A DNA stretch of 64,000 nt from an uncultured cyanobacterium (lineage in GTDB: Bacteria; Cyanobacteriota; Cyanobacteriia; PCC-6307; Cyanobiaceae): contig CAIXBB010000046.1 of NCBI GenBank assembly GCA_903917565.1, positions 46,472 through 110,471 on the forward strand. The letters are read 5' to 3'. Under the pieces are notes generated by a model. The model had not been told where the DNA came from, made no database searches, and saw only the letters and a list, made by a program, of their open reading frames with translations. The position numbers and the translations under genes were made by a program. Positions 34,461 through 45,082 of this stretch are shown here, piece by piece. Each line of letters opens with the position of its first letter. Position 1 is the stretch's first letter.

Positions 34461-35585
34461 ATGGCCGCCATCCCCACCCGCGTCGGCCTGGTGTTCGGGG
34501 GAGCCTCCGGCGAACACGCCGTCTCGATCCGCTCGGCCCAGACCGTGCTGCGGGGTCTGCGCAGCGGCGCCAATGGCGAGCGTTATCGGGTCAGCTGCTT
34601 CTACATCGATCGCCGCGGCTGCTGGTGGCCGGAAGCGGTGGCGGCGGCGGTCCTGGAGCGGGGCCTGCCCGCCGAAGCCGACGATCTGCCCGGCCACCTT
34701 GAGCACGGCGGCTTCCGGGGCTTTCCCGAGGGAGCCCTGGACATGGAGGTGTGGTTTCCGGTGCTGCATGGCCCCAACGGGGAGGACGGCACGGTCCAGG
34801 GGCTGTTCACTCTGATGGGGGTCCCCTTCGTGGGCTCCGGGGTGCTGGGGTCGGCCCTGGGGATGGACAAGCAGGCCATGAAGGCAGCCTTCGCCGCCGC
34901 CGGCCTGCCCCAGGTGCCCTACGCCTGTGTCGAGGTCGCCGAGCTGGCCGCCGCCGCCACCCGCTCTGGCGCCCGGGAGGCCCTGCTGGAGCGGCTGGAG
35001 GGCCAGCTCGGCTACCCCTGCTTCATCAAGCCGGCCAACATGGGGTCCTCGGTGGGCATCAGCAAGGCCATCGATCGTGACTCCCTGCTCACGGGCCTGG
35101 AGCTGGCCGCGGGCCTCGACCGTCGCCTGGTGGTGGAGCAAGGCGTGAAGGCCCGGGAGCTCGAATGCGCCGTGCTGCAGCGGAGCGAAGGCCAGGGGGA
35201 CGGACTGAGTGCCTCGGTGCTGGGCGAGATCCGCTTCGATGCCGACTGGTACGACTACGAGACCAAGTACAGCGAGGGCCTCAGCCACACCGTGATCCCC
35301 GCCCTGGTGAGCGAAGCGGTGAGTGAACGGGCCCGGGCGATGGCGCTCGACGCCTGTCGGGCGGTGGCGGCGGGGGGGCTGGCCAGGGTCGATTTCTTCT
35401 ACGACGAAGCCGGAGAAACCCTCTGGCTGAACGAGATCAACACCCTCCCGGGCTTCACCAGCCAGAGCATGTACCCCATGCTGTGGGAAGCCAGCGGATT
35501 ACCACTCCCCGACCTGGTGCATCAATTGGTGCTGGGCGCGGGAAGATCGGAGGGTTGGATGAACCTGGAAGGAACGGCGGCATGA
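34461..35585 (+). CDS. ddl: D-alanine--D-alanine ligase
   Basis: Makes the D-Ala-D-Ala terminus of the peptidoglycan stem peptide. 374 residues from ATG 34461. [16 protein letters not shown] (N-terminal site), [34 protein letters not shown] (ATP-grasp loop), [24 protein letters not shown] with the Mg ligands. The long insert in the N-terminal domain places it with DdlA-like enzymes. Its stop overlaps the next start (ATGA). Confidence 0.96.
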   Translation: MAAIPTRVGLVFGGASGEHAVSIRSAQTVLRGLRSGANGERYRVSCFYIDRRGCWWPEAVAAAVLERGLPAEADDLPGHLEHGGFRGFPEGALDMEVWFPVLHGPNGEDGTVQGLFTLMGVPFVGSGVLGSALGMDKQAMKAAFAAAGLPQVPYACVEVAELAAAATRSGAREALLERLEGQLGYPCFIKPANMGSSVGISKAIDRDSLLTGLELAAGLDRRLVVEQGVKARELECAVLQRSEGQGDGLSASVLGEIRFDADWYDYETKYSEGLSHTVIPALVSEAVSERARAMALDACRAVAAGGLARVDFFYDEAGETLWLNEINTLPGFTSQSMYPMLWEASGLPLPDLVHQLVLGAGRSEGWMNLEGTAA

Positions 35586-35992
35586 CGCATGGCCTGCTGT
35601 GGCTGCCCCTCTTGGCGGCCTTCGTGCTCCTGGTGTCCCTCGGCTGGATCGAGCGGCGACGGCAGCAGCTGTTCCGCGACTGGGCCAGTGGCGCCGAACT
35701 GGCCAAGCTGGACGGCTGTGGGGCCGCCCGGCTCGTCGACGGGGAACTGAGCTGGTGCCGGTTCGTGGCCGGCAGCTTCCAGCCGATGGGCTGCTTCACC
35801 ATCAAGCGACTGGAAATGGTCGAGCTGCTCTCCCTCAGTTCCGGGGAGGCCCCCCTGACCGAGGAAAGCGAAGGGGCCTGCCGGCTGCGGCTCGTGGGCG
35901 GTGGCCTGCAGGCGGAGTTGCCCTTCGCCGACGCCCGTCGGGCCCGGACCTGGATGGATGAGCTCATGGCCCGCTCCCGCTGCGAGCTGTGA
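35582..35992 (+). CDS. Conserved hypothetical membrane-anchored protein between ddl and ftsQ
   Basis: 136 residues, family not named. One N-terminal helix ([19 protein letters not shown]) followed by [11 protein letters not shown], so likely anchored with the bulk in the cytoplasm (positive-inside rule). The soluble part is beta-rich ([32 protein letters not shown]). It overlaps ddl by 4 bases and ftsQ by 4 bases, so it is embedded in the cell-wall/division operon and a role in division is a reasonable guess, not shown by sequence. Confidence 0.8.
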   Translation: MTHGLLWLPLLAAFVLLVSLGWIERRRQQLFRDWASGAELAKLDGCGAARLVDGELSWCRFVAGSFQPMGCFTIKRLEMVELLSLSSGEAPLTEESEGACRLRLVGGGLQAELPFADARRARTWMDELMARSRCEL

Positions 35993-36888
35993 AGCAGGCC
36001 CCCTCTTCGCAGGGAGCGCCCCCCTCCCCGGGAGCGCCGCTGCCACCGGGAGTGCTGCGCCGCAAGGAACTTCGCCGTCAGCGCCGCAGCGAGCGGCTTC
36101 GCCTGCTCTGGCGCATCGTGTTTTTCAGTGGCCTCTCCGCCGGGCTGGGCTACCTGCTGCTGCGGCAGGGCTGGACCCTGCGGGAGCCGGCGCAGGTGGA
36201 GGTGATCGGCAGTGCCGTGGTGAGCCGTGACCAGGTGATCTCGGCGGCCGGTCTGCGCTTCCCCCAGCCCCTGATGGCTCTGCAGCCCCGCCAGGTGGCC
36301 AGCGACCTGATGGGGGCCCTGCCGGTGGATCAGGTGAAGGTGAGCCGGCTGATGCTGCCGCCTCGGCTTCGGGTGGAACTGAAGGACCGGGAGGCGGTGG
36401 CTCGGGCCGAACGCCGCACCGACCGAGGCCCTGAAATGGGTTTCGTGGATGGCCTGGGCAACTGGATCAGCATCCGCCAGCACATGGGGGTGCGCAGCCA
36501 GGGCGACCTTTCCCTCCTGGTGGTCGGCTGGAACGCCCGCCACCGGGCCGTGCTGGCCCAGGTGTTGCAGGAACGTGAGGGGCTGGGTCCAGGTTTGCGG
36601 GAAATCCGTTTCGAACCGGACGGCAGCCTGTGGCTCACCACCACCCAGCTGGGTCAGGTGCGGCTGGGGCCCCCTGACGCCCGCCTGCCCCGGCGGCTGG
36701 AGGTGGTCGCCCACCTCATCCGCACCCTGCCGGGCAGCATGAAGGGAGCCCCGCCGAAGCTGATCGATCTGAGCGATCCCGAACAGCCCGAACTGAGCCT
36801 GGGCACCAGGGGCGGAAGCGCCTCCCCGCCCCTTCCGCCGCTGCCCGGTCCCGCCATGCCCCGCCCCTCTCCATCCGGGGCCCAGTGA
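35989..36888 (+). CDS. ftsQ: Cell division protein FtsQ
   Basis: Single-pass divisome protein linking early and late division proteins. 299 residues from GTG 35989. Cytoplasmic basic N-terminus (RRKELRRQRRSERL), one helix (VFFSGLSAGLGYLLL, about 45-60), then a POTRA domain starting PAQVEVIGSAVVSRDQVISAAG and a beta domain with RVELKDREAVARA and GFVDGLGNWI. The C-terminal 30 residues are Pro/Ser-rich. It precedes ftsZ by 112 bases, as in other cyanobacteria. Confidence 0.92.
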   Translation: MKQAPSSQGAPPSPGAPLPPGVLRRKELRRQRRSERLRLLWRIVFFSGLSAGLGYLLLRQGWTLREPAQVEVIGSAVVSRDQVISAAGLRFPQPLMALQPRQVASDLMGALPVDQVKVSRLMLPPRLRVELKDREAVARAERRTDRGPEMGFVDGLGNWISIRQHMGVRSQGDLSLLVVGWNARHRAVLAQVLQEREGLGPGLREIRFEPDGSLWLTTTQLGQVRLGPPDARLPRRLEVVAHLIRTLPGSMKGAPPKLIDLSDPEQPELSLGTRGGSASPPLPPLPGPAMPRPSPSGAQ

Positions 36889-37000
36889 GGGATCTCAGCA
36901 GCCGCCACCCAGCCAGACAAACCTCACAGGCGTTGCGCCCTGATGAGATTCGGTCCAATGTGATCTATCGGCAACTTCAACTGAGCTGGCCACCGACATA

Positions 37001-38194
37001 ATGCAGCCGCAGATCAACGGCCCCATCCCCTCTCCCGCGATGTCGCGCGATCAGGACCGCCCGTACCACGTCGATCTTTCGTCCCCGCAGGAGCCCCACG
37101 CGATGAGCCAGATCTCGCCCAGCAGCAATGGGATCGTCCCGAGCCAGTCGGCCCGGATCGAGGTGATCGGCGTGGGGGGAGGCGGCAGCAACGCGGTCAA
37201 CCGGATGATCGCCACCGATCTCACCGGGGTGGGCTACCGGGTGCTCAACACCGATGCCCAGGCCCTGCTGCAGTCGGCGGCGGGCCAGCGCATCCAGCTG
37301 GGCCAGAAACTCACCCGTGGCCTGGGGGCCGGCGGCAACCCGGTGATCGGCCAGAAGGCGGCGGAGGAATCCAGGTCTGATCTGCAGCAGTCCCTTGAGG
37401 GCGCCGATCTCGTCTTCATCGCCGTCGGCATGGGCGGTGGCACCGGCACCGGCGCGGCTCCGATCGTGGCGGAAGTGGCCAAGGAATGCGGCGCCCTCAC
37501 CGTGGCCATCGTCACCAAGCCCTTCGGCTTCGAGGGCCGCAAACGGCTGCGTCAGGCGGAGGAGGGCATCGCGCGCCTGGCCGAGCATGTCGACACCCTG
37601 ATCATCATTCCCAACGATCGCCTCCGGGACGCCATCGCCGGCGCGCCGCTCCAGGAGGCCTTCCGGGCCGCCGACGATGTGCTCCGCATGGGCGTGAAGG
37701 GCATCACCGACATCATCACCAGGCCCGGTCTGGTGAACGTCGACTTCGCCGACATCCGCTCGGTGATGGCCGATGCCGGCACCGCCCTGCTGGGCATCGG
37801 TGTGGGCTCCGGGCGTTCACGGGCCATCGAGGCGGCCCAGGCCGCCATGAGCAGCCCCCTGCTGGAATCGGCCCGCATCGACGGTGCCAACGGCTGCGTC
37901 ATCAACATCAGCGGCGGCAAGGACATGACCCTGGAGGACATGACCACCGCCTCGGAGGTCATCTATGACGTCGTGGACCCCGACGCCAATATCATCGTGG
38001 GCGCGGTGGTGGATGAATCCCTGGAAGGCGAGATCCATGTGACGGTGATCGCCACCGGCTTCCAGAGCGGTGGCCACTACCGGCCGGAGCGCACCCCCAC
38101 CGCGAGCTTCACCGACAACCTCACCCACACCTCTGAGGAGCGGGGAGCCATGATCCCTCCGTTCCTGATCAATCGCCAGAACCGGGTCGAATGA
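37001..38194 (+). CDS. ftsZ: Cell division protein FtsZ
   Basis: Tubulin-like GTPase forming the division ring. 397 residues. An N-terminal extension of about 45 residues precedes [16 protein letters not shown]; the tubulin signature [12 protein letters not shown], the T7/synergy region [11 protein letters not shown], and [12 protein letters not shown] are intact. The C-terminal peptide [14 protein letters not shown] resembles the cyanobacterial FtsZ tail that recruits partners. Starts at ATG 37001; ATG 37040 and 37103 are alternatives. The SRP RNA gene follows on the opposite strand. Confidence 0.97.
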   Translation: MQPQINGPIPSPAMSRDQDRPYHVDLSSPQEPHAMSQISPSSNGIVPSQSARIEVIGVGGGGSNAVNRMIATDLTGVGYRVLNTDAQALLQSAAGQRIQLGQKLTRGLGAGGNPVIGQKAAEESRSDLQQSLEGADLVFIAVGMGGGTGTGAAPIVAEVAKECGALTVAIVTKPFGFEGRKRLRQAEEGIARLAEHVDTLIIIPNDRLRDAIAGAPLQEAFRAADDVLRMGVKGITDIITRPGLVNVDFADIRSVMADAGTALLGIGVGSGRSRAIEAAQAAMSSPLLESARIDGANGCVINISGGKDMTLEDMTTASEVIYDVVDPDANIIVGAVVDESLEGEIHVTVIATGFQSGGHYRPERTPTASFTDNLTHTSEERGAMIPPFLINRQNRVE

Positions 38195-38212
38195 CGTCCC
38201 GGTGCGAAGAGG

Positions 38213-38312
38213 GTGACCCGGAATCCACGCCTGCCCTGAGCATCCCGTGTGGCTGCTCCCTTCCGGTCCTGACCAGATTTGGGCGTCAGAGCCGCGTGGG
38301 TCCGAGTCGGGT
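38213..38312 (-). ncRNA. ffs: Bacterial small SRP RNA (4.5S type)
   Basis: On the minus strand the region contains the universal SRP domain IV: GGTCAGGACCGGAAGGGAGC plus AGCC, with a GGAA tetraloop and the asymmetric loop that binds Ffh. The ends pair: CCACGC on the 5' side with GCGTGG on the 3' side, extended by CGGA/TCCG and ACCC/GGGT. Ends are estimated from this pairing, within about 5 nt. The RNA partners Ffh in co-translational targeting to the membrane, where YidC acts. Confidence 0.9.
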
Positions 38313-38346
38313 CGATGCTAGCAATGCCCCCTCCGCACACCCTGCC

Positions 38347-39186
38347 GTGCCCCTGCGACCCGCTGATCTGACACGGCGCAAGCAGGCGGGGCTGCCGATC
38401 ACCCTGTTGACCGCCTGGGACGCCCTCTCCGCCGCCGTGGTGGCCGGCGCTGGGGTGGATGCGGTGCTCGTGGGCGACTCCCTGGCGATGGTGGTCCTCG
38501 GCCACGCCACCACCCTGCCGGTCACCCTCGAGGAGATGCTCCATCACTGCCGCGCCGCCGGCCGTGGGCTGGCGGCGGCGGCGCCCCACGATCCGCCGCT
38601 GCTGATCTGTGACCTCCCCTTTCTCAGCTACCAGTGCGGCGCCGATGAGGCGGTGGCGGCCGCGGGCCGGGTGCTGAAGGAAACGCCCGCCGTGGCGGTG
38701 AAGCTGGAGGGTGCCGAACCCGAGACGCTTGCCGTGATCGATCGGATGGTGCGCAGCGGGATTCCGGTGATGGGACACCTCGGGCTGACCCCCCAGTCCG
38801 TGCATCAGCTGGGCTATCGGCGCCAGGCCGGCGATCCCGTCAGCCAGGAGCGGCTGCGGCGGCGGGCCCTGGCCCTGCAGGAGGCCGGCTGTTTCGCCCT
38901 GGTGATCGAGCACGTTCCGGCGGAGCTGGCCAGCGTGCTGAGCGCTGCCCTGGTGATTCCGGTGATCGGCATCGGCGCCGGTGACGGCTGCGACGGCCAG
39001 GTGCGGGTGACGGCCGATCTGCTGGGCCTCAGCAGCCGCCAGCCCCCCTTCAGCCCCCCCCTGATTCAGGGCAGGGCCCTGGCGGTGAAGGTCCTCGGCC
39101 GCTGGGTCAGGCAGCAGGGGCCGGCAGCGGCTCCCTCTCCAGCTCCTGCCACCAGGCCAGCATCTCCCGCAGCACCCCATTGCTGA
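38347..39186 (+). CDS. panB: 3-methyl-2-oxobutanoate hydroxymethyltransferase
   Basis: Pantothenate/CoA synthesis: makes ketopantoate. About 279 residues from GTG 38347, chosen because upstream starts would overlap the [58 protein letters not shown] and [14 protein letters not shown] are the metal and substrate motifs. The C-terminus beyond WVRQQ ([15 protein letters not shown]) is low complexity and is encoded where the gene overlaps the convergent hemW by 80 bases. Confidence 0.94.
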   Translation: MPLRPADLTRRKQAGLPITLLTAWDALSAAVVAGAGVDAVLVGDSLAMVVLGHATTLPVTLEEMLHHCRAAGRGLAAAAPHDPPLLICDLPFLSYQCGADEAVAAAGRVLKETPAVAVKLEGAEPETLAVIDRMVRSGIPVMGHLGLTPQSVHQLGYRRQAGDPVSQERLRRRALALQEAGCFALVIEHVPAELASVLSAALVIPVIGIGAGDGCDGQVRVTADLLGLSSRQPPFSPPLIQGRALAVKVLGRWVRQQGPAAAPSPAPATRPASPAAPHC

Positions 39187-40312
39187 GGGCCAGCCCCTGG
39201 GGATCCGCCAGGCGCCAGCGGGGACCCTCGACGCGCAGCAGGCCCCGCCGCTCGTAGGCCCCGAGCCGCTCCCGCAGCCCCTCCAGCTGGGACTCCTCAA
39301 GGCCCTCCTGGCGCGAAAGCCGGTCCATGTTCACCCCCTCCCGGCAGCGCAGGCCCACCATCAGCCGCTCGTCGAAGGGCATTCCCGCCTCGGCGCCGGC
39401 AGGCTCCTCCCCTTGTGCGGCCAGCCACTCGGCATAGCCGGCGCGGGTGCGGGGGTGGGCCCGCCGCCGACCGCGGGGGGCACCGGTGGCCCCCACGCCG
39501 AATCCCCACCAGCCGGCACCGCTCCAGTAGACGCGGTTGTGGCGCGACGCGTGGCCCGGCAGGGCGTAGTTCGAAACCTCGTAATGGCCATAGCCGGCGG
39601 CCGTTAGCCGGGCCCAGGTCAGGTCCATCAGGTCGGCGGCCAGATCCTCCGGGGGCAGGGCCAGATCCCCCCGCGCCAGTCGCCGCTCGAAAACCGTGCC
39701 GGGCTCGATGCTCAGGTCGTACACCGACAGATGGGGGGGCTCCAGGGCGATGGCCTCGCCGAGCTGGTGGTCCCAGTTGGCGGTGTTCTGCCGCGGCAGC
39801 CCCTGGATCAGATCCAGGCTCCAGCTGGCCAGTGCCCCCCGCCGGCGGGCCCGGTGCAGCCAGCCGGCCGCCTCGCGCAGGTCGGCCCCCCGGTGGCGGC
39901 GGCCCAGGTCCGCCAGCACCCCATCGTCGAAACTCTGTCCCCCCAGGCTGACGCGGTTGATGCCCGCGGCCAGGTAGCCCGCCAGGCGGTCCTCGTCGAA
40001 GCTGGCCGGATCCAGCTCCAGACTCAGCTCCGCCCCCGGCGCCAGACCGAAGCGGCGGGCCAGGACCTCCAGAATCCCCGCCACCTGGGCGCTGCTGAGC
40101 ATCGAGGGGGTGCCGCCGCCGAGATAGACGGTCGCCAGCGGCGGACCGCCGGGGGAGGTGGCGATCTCCTGGTGCAGCAGCCTCAGGTAGGCGGCCACCG
40201 AACCGGAGGTGGCCCCGTCGGCCCTGTCCCCGAGGGGCACCACCGGGAAATCGCAGTAGAAACAGCGCCGGTGGCAGAAGGGAATGTGGACGTAGGCGGA
40301 TCGGGGATCCAT
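39107..40312 (-). CDS. hemW: Radical SAM heme chaperone HemW
   Basis: HemN-like radical SAM protein; HemW proteins bind and transfer heme rather than oxidise coproporphyrinogen. 401 residues from ATG 40312. [17 protein letters not shown] has the CxxxCxxC cluster motif but lacks the fourth cysteine of true Hem[26 protein letters not shown] and HYEVSNYA follow, then a HemN_C region with [12 protein letters not shown]. Its 3' end overlaps panB on the other strand by 80 bases. Confidence 0.92.
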   Translation of the reverse strand: MDPRSAYVHIPFCHRRCFYCDFPVVPLGDRADGATSGSVAAYLRLLHQEIATSPGGPPLATVYLGGGTPSMLSSAQVAGILEVLARRFGLAPGAELSLELDPASFDEDRLAGYLAAGINRVSLGGQSFDDGVLADLGRRHRGADLREAAGWLHRARRRGALASWSLDLIQGLPRQNTANWDHQLGEAIALEPPHLSVYDLSIEPGTVFERRLARGDLALPPEDLAADLMDLTWARLTAAGYGHYEVSNYALPGHASRHNRVYWSGAGWWGFGVGATGAPRGRRRAHPRTRAGYAEWLAAQGEEPAGAEAGMPFDERLMVGLRCREGVNMDRLSRQEGLEESQLEGLRERLGAYERRGLLRVEGPRWRLADPQGLALSNGVLREMLAWWQELEREPLPAPAA

Positions 40313-40405
40313 CACGGGCGGTAATCCCAGGGACCCAAACGGCGGAAGATCGGCCAAGCTGCTCTGGAGACCTGCTGGGCGGCCAAGGCGTCGGGACTTC
40401 GAAGC

Positions 40406-41569
40406 ATGGTGGACACCCTCATCTTGCTGCTGTTCCTGATTTCAGGGGCAGCCACCGGCTGGCTCGGGGTCGACCTTCTGCCGGAACAGCTGCTGCTGGA
40501 GGTCACCAACCAGGAAGGTCTGCGGATGGTGATGGGGGGGTTCGGCGCCTTCTTCGGGTTGATCGCGGGCCTCTTCTTCCAGCAACTGCGCCGGCGCCTG
40601 ATGGCCCAGGTGCGCAGCATGCCCACCGACCTGCTGATCAGCCGGGCGGTGGGCCTGATTCTCGGCCTGTTGGTGGCCAACCTGCTGTTGGCCCCGATCC
40701 TGCTGCTGCCCCTTCCCTGGGAGGTGGTGCTGGTCAAGCCCCTGGCCGCGGTGCTCAGCAATGTCTTCTTCGGGGTGCTGGGGTACAACCTGGCGGAGGT
40801 CCACGGCCGCACCCTGCTGCGGCTGTTCAACCCGGCCAGCACCGAGGCGCTGCTGGTGGCCGATGGCGTGCTGCTGCCCGCCAGCGCCAAGATCCTCGAC
40901 ACCAGCGTGATCATCGACGGCCGCATCCGTGGCCTGCTGGCCTCCGGCCTCCTGGAGGGCCAGGTGATCGTCGCCCAGGCCGTCATCGACGAACTCCAGG
41001 CTCTGGCCGACTCCTCCAACGGTGAGAAACGCGCCAAGGGACGCCGGGGTCTGAAGCTGCTCACCGAGTTGCGCGAGGACTACGGCCGCCGGCTGGTGCT
41101 CAACAGCACCCGCTACAGCGGCAACGGCGCCGACGACAAACTGCTCAAGCTCACCGCCGACACCGGTGGAACGCTCCTCACCGCCGACTTCAACCTGGCC
41201 CAGGTGGCCCAGGTGCAGGAGCTGAAGGTGCTCAACCTCAGCGAGCTGGTAATCGCCCTGCGGCCCGAGGTGCAGCCCGGCGATGGGCTCCAGCTCAAAA
41301 TTGTGCGTGAAGGCAAGGAGGCCGACCAGGGCGTCGGCTACCTGGAGGACGGCACGATGGTGGTGGTGGAAGATGCCAGGCGCCGCATCGGTGAACGGCT
41401 GCCCGTCACCGTCACCGGTGCCCTGCAGACACCCACCGGCCGCATGGTGTTCGCCCGCTGCGACCGCCTCCAGGACCGTCCCGGCGAGCGGGGCAACGGC
41501 CGGGGCCTCGACAAACAGGGAGGGAAACCCGTCGCCCTGCAGGAGCACCAGCCTCCTGGCCCCGGCTAG
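40406..41569 (+). CDS. PIN/TRAM-domain membrane protein
   Basis: 387 residues. Four hydrophobic helices in the first 140 residues (LILLLFLISGAATGWLGV ... VLSNVFFGVLGYNLAEV), then a PIN nuclease domain with the acidic residues in KILDTSVIIDGRI, VIDELQALAD, GADDKLLKLT and LTADFNLAQVA, then a C-terminal TRAM RNA-binding domain (GLQLKIVREGKEADQGVGYLEDG). Same architecture as YacL of Bacillus. Predicted membrane-associated RNase; target unknown. clpR follows. Confidence 0.9.
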   Translation: MVDTLILLLFLISGAATGWLGVDLLPEQLLLEVTNQEGLRMVMGGFGAFFGLIAGLFFQQLRRRLMAQVRSMPTDLLISRAVGLILGLLVANLLLAPILLLPLPWEVVLVKPLAAVLSNVFFGVLGYNLAEVHGRTLLRLFNPASTEALLVADGVLLPASAKILDTSVIIDGRIRGLLASGLLEGQVIVAQAVIDELQALADSSNGEKRAKGRRGLKLLTELREDYGRRLVLNSTRYSGNGADDKLLKLTADTGGTLLTADFNLAQVAQVQELKVLNLSELVIALRPEVQPGDGLQLKIVREGKEADQGVGYLEDGTMVVVEDARRRIGERLPVTVTGALQTPTGRMVFARCDRLQDRPGERGNGRGLDKQGGKPVALQEHQPPGPG

Positions 41570-41600
41570 GCTCCTGCCTCAAGACTGCTGGTGAGTGCGG

Positions 41601-42272
41601 ATGACGGTGTCGGCCCCCTACTACGGCGATTCCGCTGTGATGCGCACGCCGCCGCCGGATCTGCCGTCCCTGCTGCTCAAGGAGCGGATCGTCTATCTGG
41701 GCTTGCCCCTGTTCTCCGACGACGAAGCCAAGCGTCAGATGGGCATCGACGTCACAGAGCTGATCATCGCCCAACTTCTCTATCTCGAGTTCGACAATCC
41801 GGAGAAGCCGATCTTCTTCTACATCAACTCCACCGGCACCAGTTGGTACTCCGGTGACGCCATCGGTTTCGAGACCGAAGCCTTCGCCATCTGCGACACC
41901 CTGCGCTACGTGAAACCGCCGGTTCACACCATCTGCATCGGCCAGGCCATGGGCACCGCCGCGATGATCCTCTCGGCCGGCACCAAGGGCCAGCGGGCCG
42001 CCCTGCCCCACGCCTCGATCGTGCTGCACCAACCCCGCTCCGGAGCCCGCGGCCAGGCCAGCGACATCCAGATCCGGGCCAAGGAAGTGCTGCACAACAA
42101 ACACAGCATGCTGGAAATCCTCTCCGAGAACACCGGCAAGAGCGTCGAAGAGCTCTCCAGCGACTCCGACCGGATGACCTACCTCACGGCCGAGGAGGCC
42201 AAGTCCTACGGCCTGATCGACCGGGTGCTCACCAGCCGCAAGGAGCTGCCGACGCCCGTTCCGGTGGGCTGA
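41601..42272 (+). CDS. clpR: ClpR, inactive ClpP-like subunit
   Basis: ClpP-fold protein of the cyanobacterial ClpP3/R core. At the position of the ClpP nucleophile (GLAASMGA) it has GQAMGTAA, so the serine is lost; the histidine region [14 protein letters not shown] is kept. The extra loop [17 protein letters not shown] is typical of ClpR. About 223 residues from ATG 41601 (GTG 41595 also possible). It is paired with clpP 92 bases downstream; the two subunits form mixed heptamers in studied cyanobacteria. Confidence 0.93.
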   Translation: MTVSAPYYGDSAVMRTPPPDLPSLLLKERIVYLGLPLFSDDEAKRQMGIDVTELIIAQLLYLEFDNPEKPIFFYINSTGTSWYSGDAIGFETEAFAICDTLRYVKPPVHTICIGQAMGTAAMILSAGTKGQRAALPHASIVLHQPRSGARGQASDIQIRAKEVLHNKHSMLEILSENTGKSVEELSSDSDRMTYLTAEEAKSYGLIDRVLTSRKELPTPVPVG

Positions 42273-42303
42273 ATGCCCCCGGTGCGCTGAACCCTCGCCT
42301 CCA

Positions 42304-42324
42304 CCGGCCTCACGCCGGCGTTTT
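42304..42324 (+). terminator. Short hairpin with T-run between clpR and clpP
   Basis: CCGGC (42304-42308) pairs with GCCGG (42314-42318) around CTCAC, followed by CGTTTT. The five-pair stem is short, so it may only attenuate read-through from clpR into clpP. Confidence 0.4.
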
Positions 42325-42364
42325 CACCACCTTCTCCCCGGCTCCGAACGAGAGCCTTTCCGCC

Positions 42365-42976
42365 ATGCCCATCGGCACCCCCAGCGTTCCCTACCGTCTC
42401 CCCGGCAGCCAGTACGAGCGCTGGGTCGACATCTACACCCGACTGGGCGTGGAGCGGATCCTGTTCCTCGGTCAGGAGGTGACCGACGGCATCGCCAACA
42501 GTCTGGTGGCCCAGATGCTGTACCTCGATTCCGATGACAGCTCCAAACCGATCTATCTGTACATCAACTCACCGGGCGGTTCGGTGACCGCCGGTCTGGC
42601 GATCTTCGACACGATGCAATACGTCAAATCCGACGTGGTGACGATCTGCGTCGGGCTGGCGGCTTCCATGGGGGCTTTCCTGCTGGCGGCCGGCACCAAG
42701 GGCAAGCGTCTGGCCCTGCCCCACAGCCGGATCATGATCCACCAGCCCCTCGGAGGCACCAGCCAGCGCCAGGCCAGCGACATCGAGATCGAGGCGCGGG
42801 AGATCCTGCGCATCAAGGACATGCTCAACAAATCGTTGGCCGATCTGTGCGACCAGCCCCTGGAGAAAGTCACCAAGGACACCGACCGCGACTACTTCCT
42901 CAGTGCCGCCGAAGCCAAGGATTACGGCCTGATCGACCGGGTGATCGCCCACCCCTCGGAAGCGGCGGGCGGCTGA
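42365..42976 (+). CDS. clpP: ATP-dependent Clp protease proteolytic subunit ClpP
   Basis: Serine protease subunit of Clp. 203 residues. Catalytic triad: serine in [15 protein letters not shown], histidine in [11 protein letters not shown], aspartate in the [11 protein letters not shown] segment. [18 protein letters not shown] is the oxyanion/handle region. The N-terminus ([20 protein letters not shown]) and pairing with clpR identify it as the ClpP3-type subunit of the ClpP3/R complex. Confidence 0.95.
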   Translation: MPIGTPSVPYRLPGSQYERWVDIYTRLGVERILFLGQEVTDGIANSLVAQMLYLDSDDSSKPIYLYINSPGGSVTAGLAIFDTMQYVKSDVVTICVGLAASMGAFLLAAGTKGKRLALPHSRIMIHQPLGGTSQRQASDIEIEAREILRIKDMLNKSLADLCDQPLEKVTKDTDRDYFLSAAEAKDYGLIDRVIAHPSEAAGG

Positions 42977-42999
42977 GGCCGGTGCGGACGCACAACTAA

Positions 43000-44025
<1,026 letters not shown>

Positions 44026-44035
44026 ACCTCCCCCG

Positions 44036-45082
44036 ATGCAGAGGCGACTGCTGACCCTGGCCTGGAGCAGCAGCCAGGCCGGCGGCACCCTTGCCGTCGG
44101 AGCCACCGCCTGGCTGCTCAGCGGCCTCACCCCTTCGCCACTGCTGAACGGGGTGCTGCCGGCCCTGGCCACCCTGCCGCTGCTGCTGCCCCTGCCCCAG
44201 CGGATCCGCCTCGGGTACCTGATCCAGCTGCTCAGCCTGCTGCTGCTGCTGGCCGTGGCCGCCGGCCTGCTGGGGCGCTCGGTGGTGGGCCCCATGCTGG
44301 GCATCGCCCTTCTGGCCATTGGCCTCCGCCTGGCCCAGGAGCCGCTGCAGCGCCAGCTGCATGGCCTCTGGGCCGTGCCGATCGGTGAGCTGCGGGCCGG
44401 AGCCGAAGCGGGCCGGCTGGTGGGCAACCTGCTCACGGCCCTGCTGTTTCCCCTGGGCAAGGCCCTGCTCCAGTTCGGCAACGCCCTGGTGCTCCTGCTG
44501 CCCCTGGCACCGGTGGTGGGCGCGCTGCACCCCGGTGCCCACCTCAAGCAGGAGCCCGCCCCAGATCAGGAGAACACGTCCGTGGGGCTGGAGCCGGGCG
44601 GGGTGCTGCAGGGGCTGCTGTTCGGGGGCCTGTTCGCCCTGCTGCCCCTGTGGGTGCGCCAGGAGGCGGCGGGCAACTGCTTCGATTTCGGCCTGGTGCT
44701 CACGGCCTACGGCCTGGGCCGCACCGGGGCGGAAGCCTGGGGGCTGCGGCTGCCACCGCGGCTGCCCTACCTGTTGATGGCCGCCGTGCTGGTGGCGACC
44801 CAGCTTGCCGGTGGCTGGTGGGCCGTGCTGCTGTTCGTGCCCTTCGGCCTGCTGGCCGCCATGGCGGACGCCCGCCTGGCCATTGGCGTGGACCCGGATG
44901 GGGACCTGCAGCAGAACTGGAACCGCCTGGAGCGCTCCTCGGCCCTGGGGGGCCTGGCCGGAAGTCTGGGGATGGGCCTGATCGCCCAGATGATCGGCCT
45001 GGCAGGCAGCCTGCCGATCCAGCTGGTGGCGTTCCTGGGGGCCGGAGCCCTGCTGCCCCTGCTGCAACATGGCCGGCGGTGA
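44036..45082 (+). CDS. Polytopic membrane protein, MFS-like
   Basis: 348 residues with about 10 hydrophobic helices; not recognised beyond a transporter-like pattern. Starts MQRRLLTLAWSSSQAGGTLAVG. A charged central loop (HLKQEPAPDQENTS) splits it into two halves, as in half-size MFS relatives, and NWNRLERSSALGGLAGSLGMG resembles a symmetric A-motif region. It overlaps cobD by GTGA, so co-expression with cobalamin synthesis is likely and a transport role there is possible. Confidence 0.7.
   Translation: MQRRLLTLAWSSSQAGGTLAVGATAWLLSGLTPSPLLNGVLPALATLPLLLPLPQRIRLGYLIQLLSLLLLLAVAAGLLGRSVVGPMLGIALLAIGLRLAQEPLQRQLHGLWAVPIGELRAGAEAGRLVGNLLTALLFPLGKALLQFGNALVLLLPLAPVVGALHPGAHLKQEPAPDQENTSVGLEPGGVLQGLLFGGLFALLPLWVRQEAAGNCFDFGLVLTAYGLGRTGAEAWGLRLPPRLPYLLMAAVLVATQLAGGWWAVLLFVPFGLLAAMADARLAIGVDPDGDLQQNWNRLERSSALGGLAGSLGMGLIAQMIGLAGSLPIQLVAFLGAGALLPLLQHGRR

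Noticed and set aside
37000..38194. Second possible reading frames inside ftsZ
   Set aside because: Third-position GC bias and FtsZ motifs place coding in one frame only.
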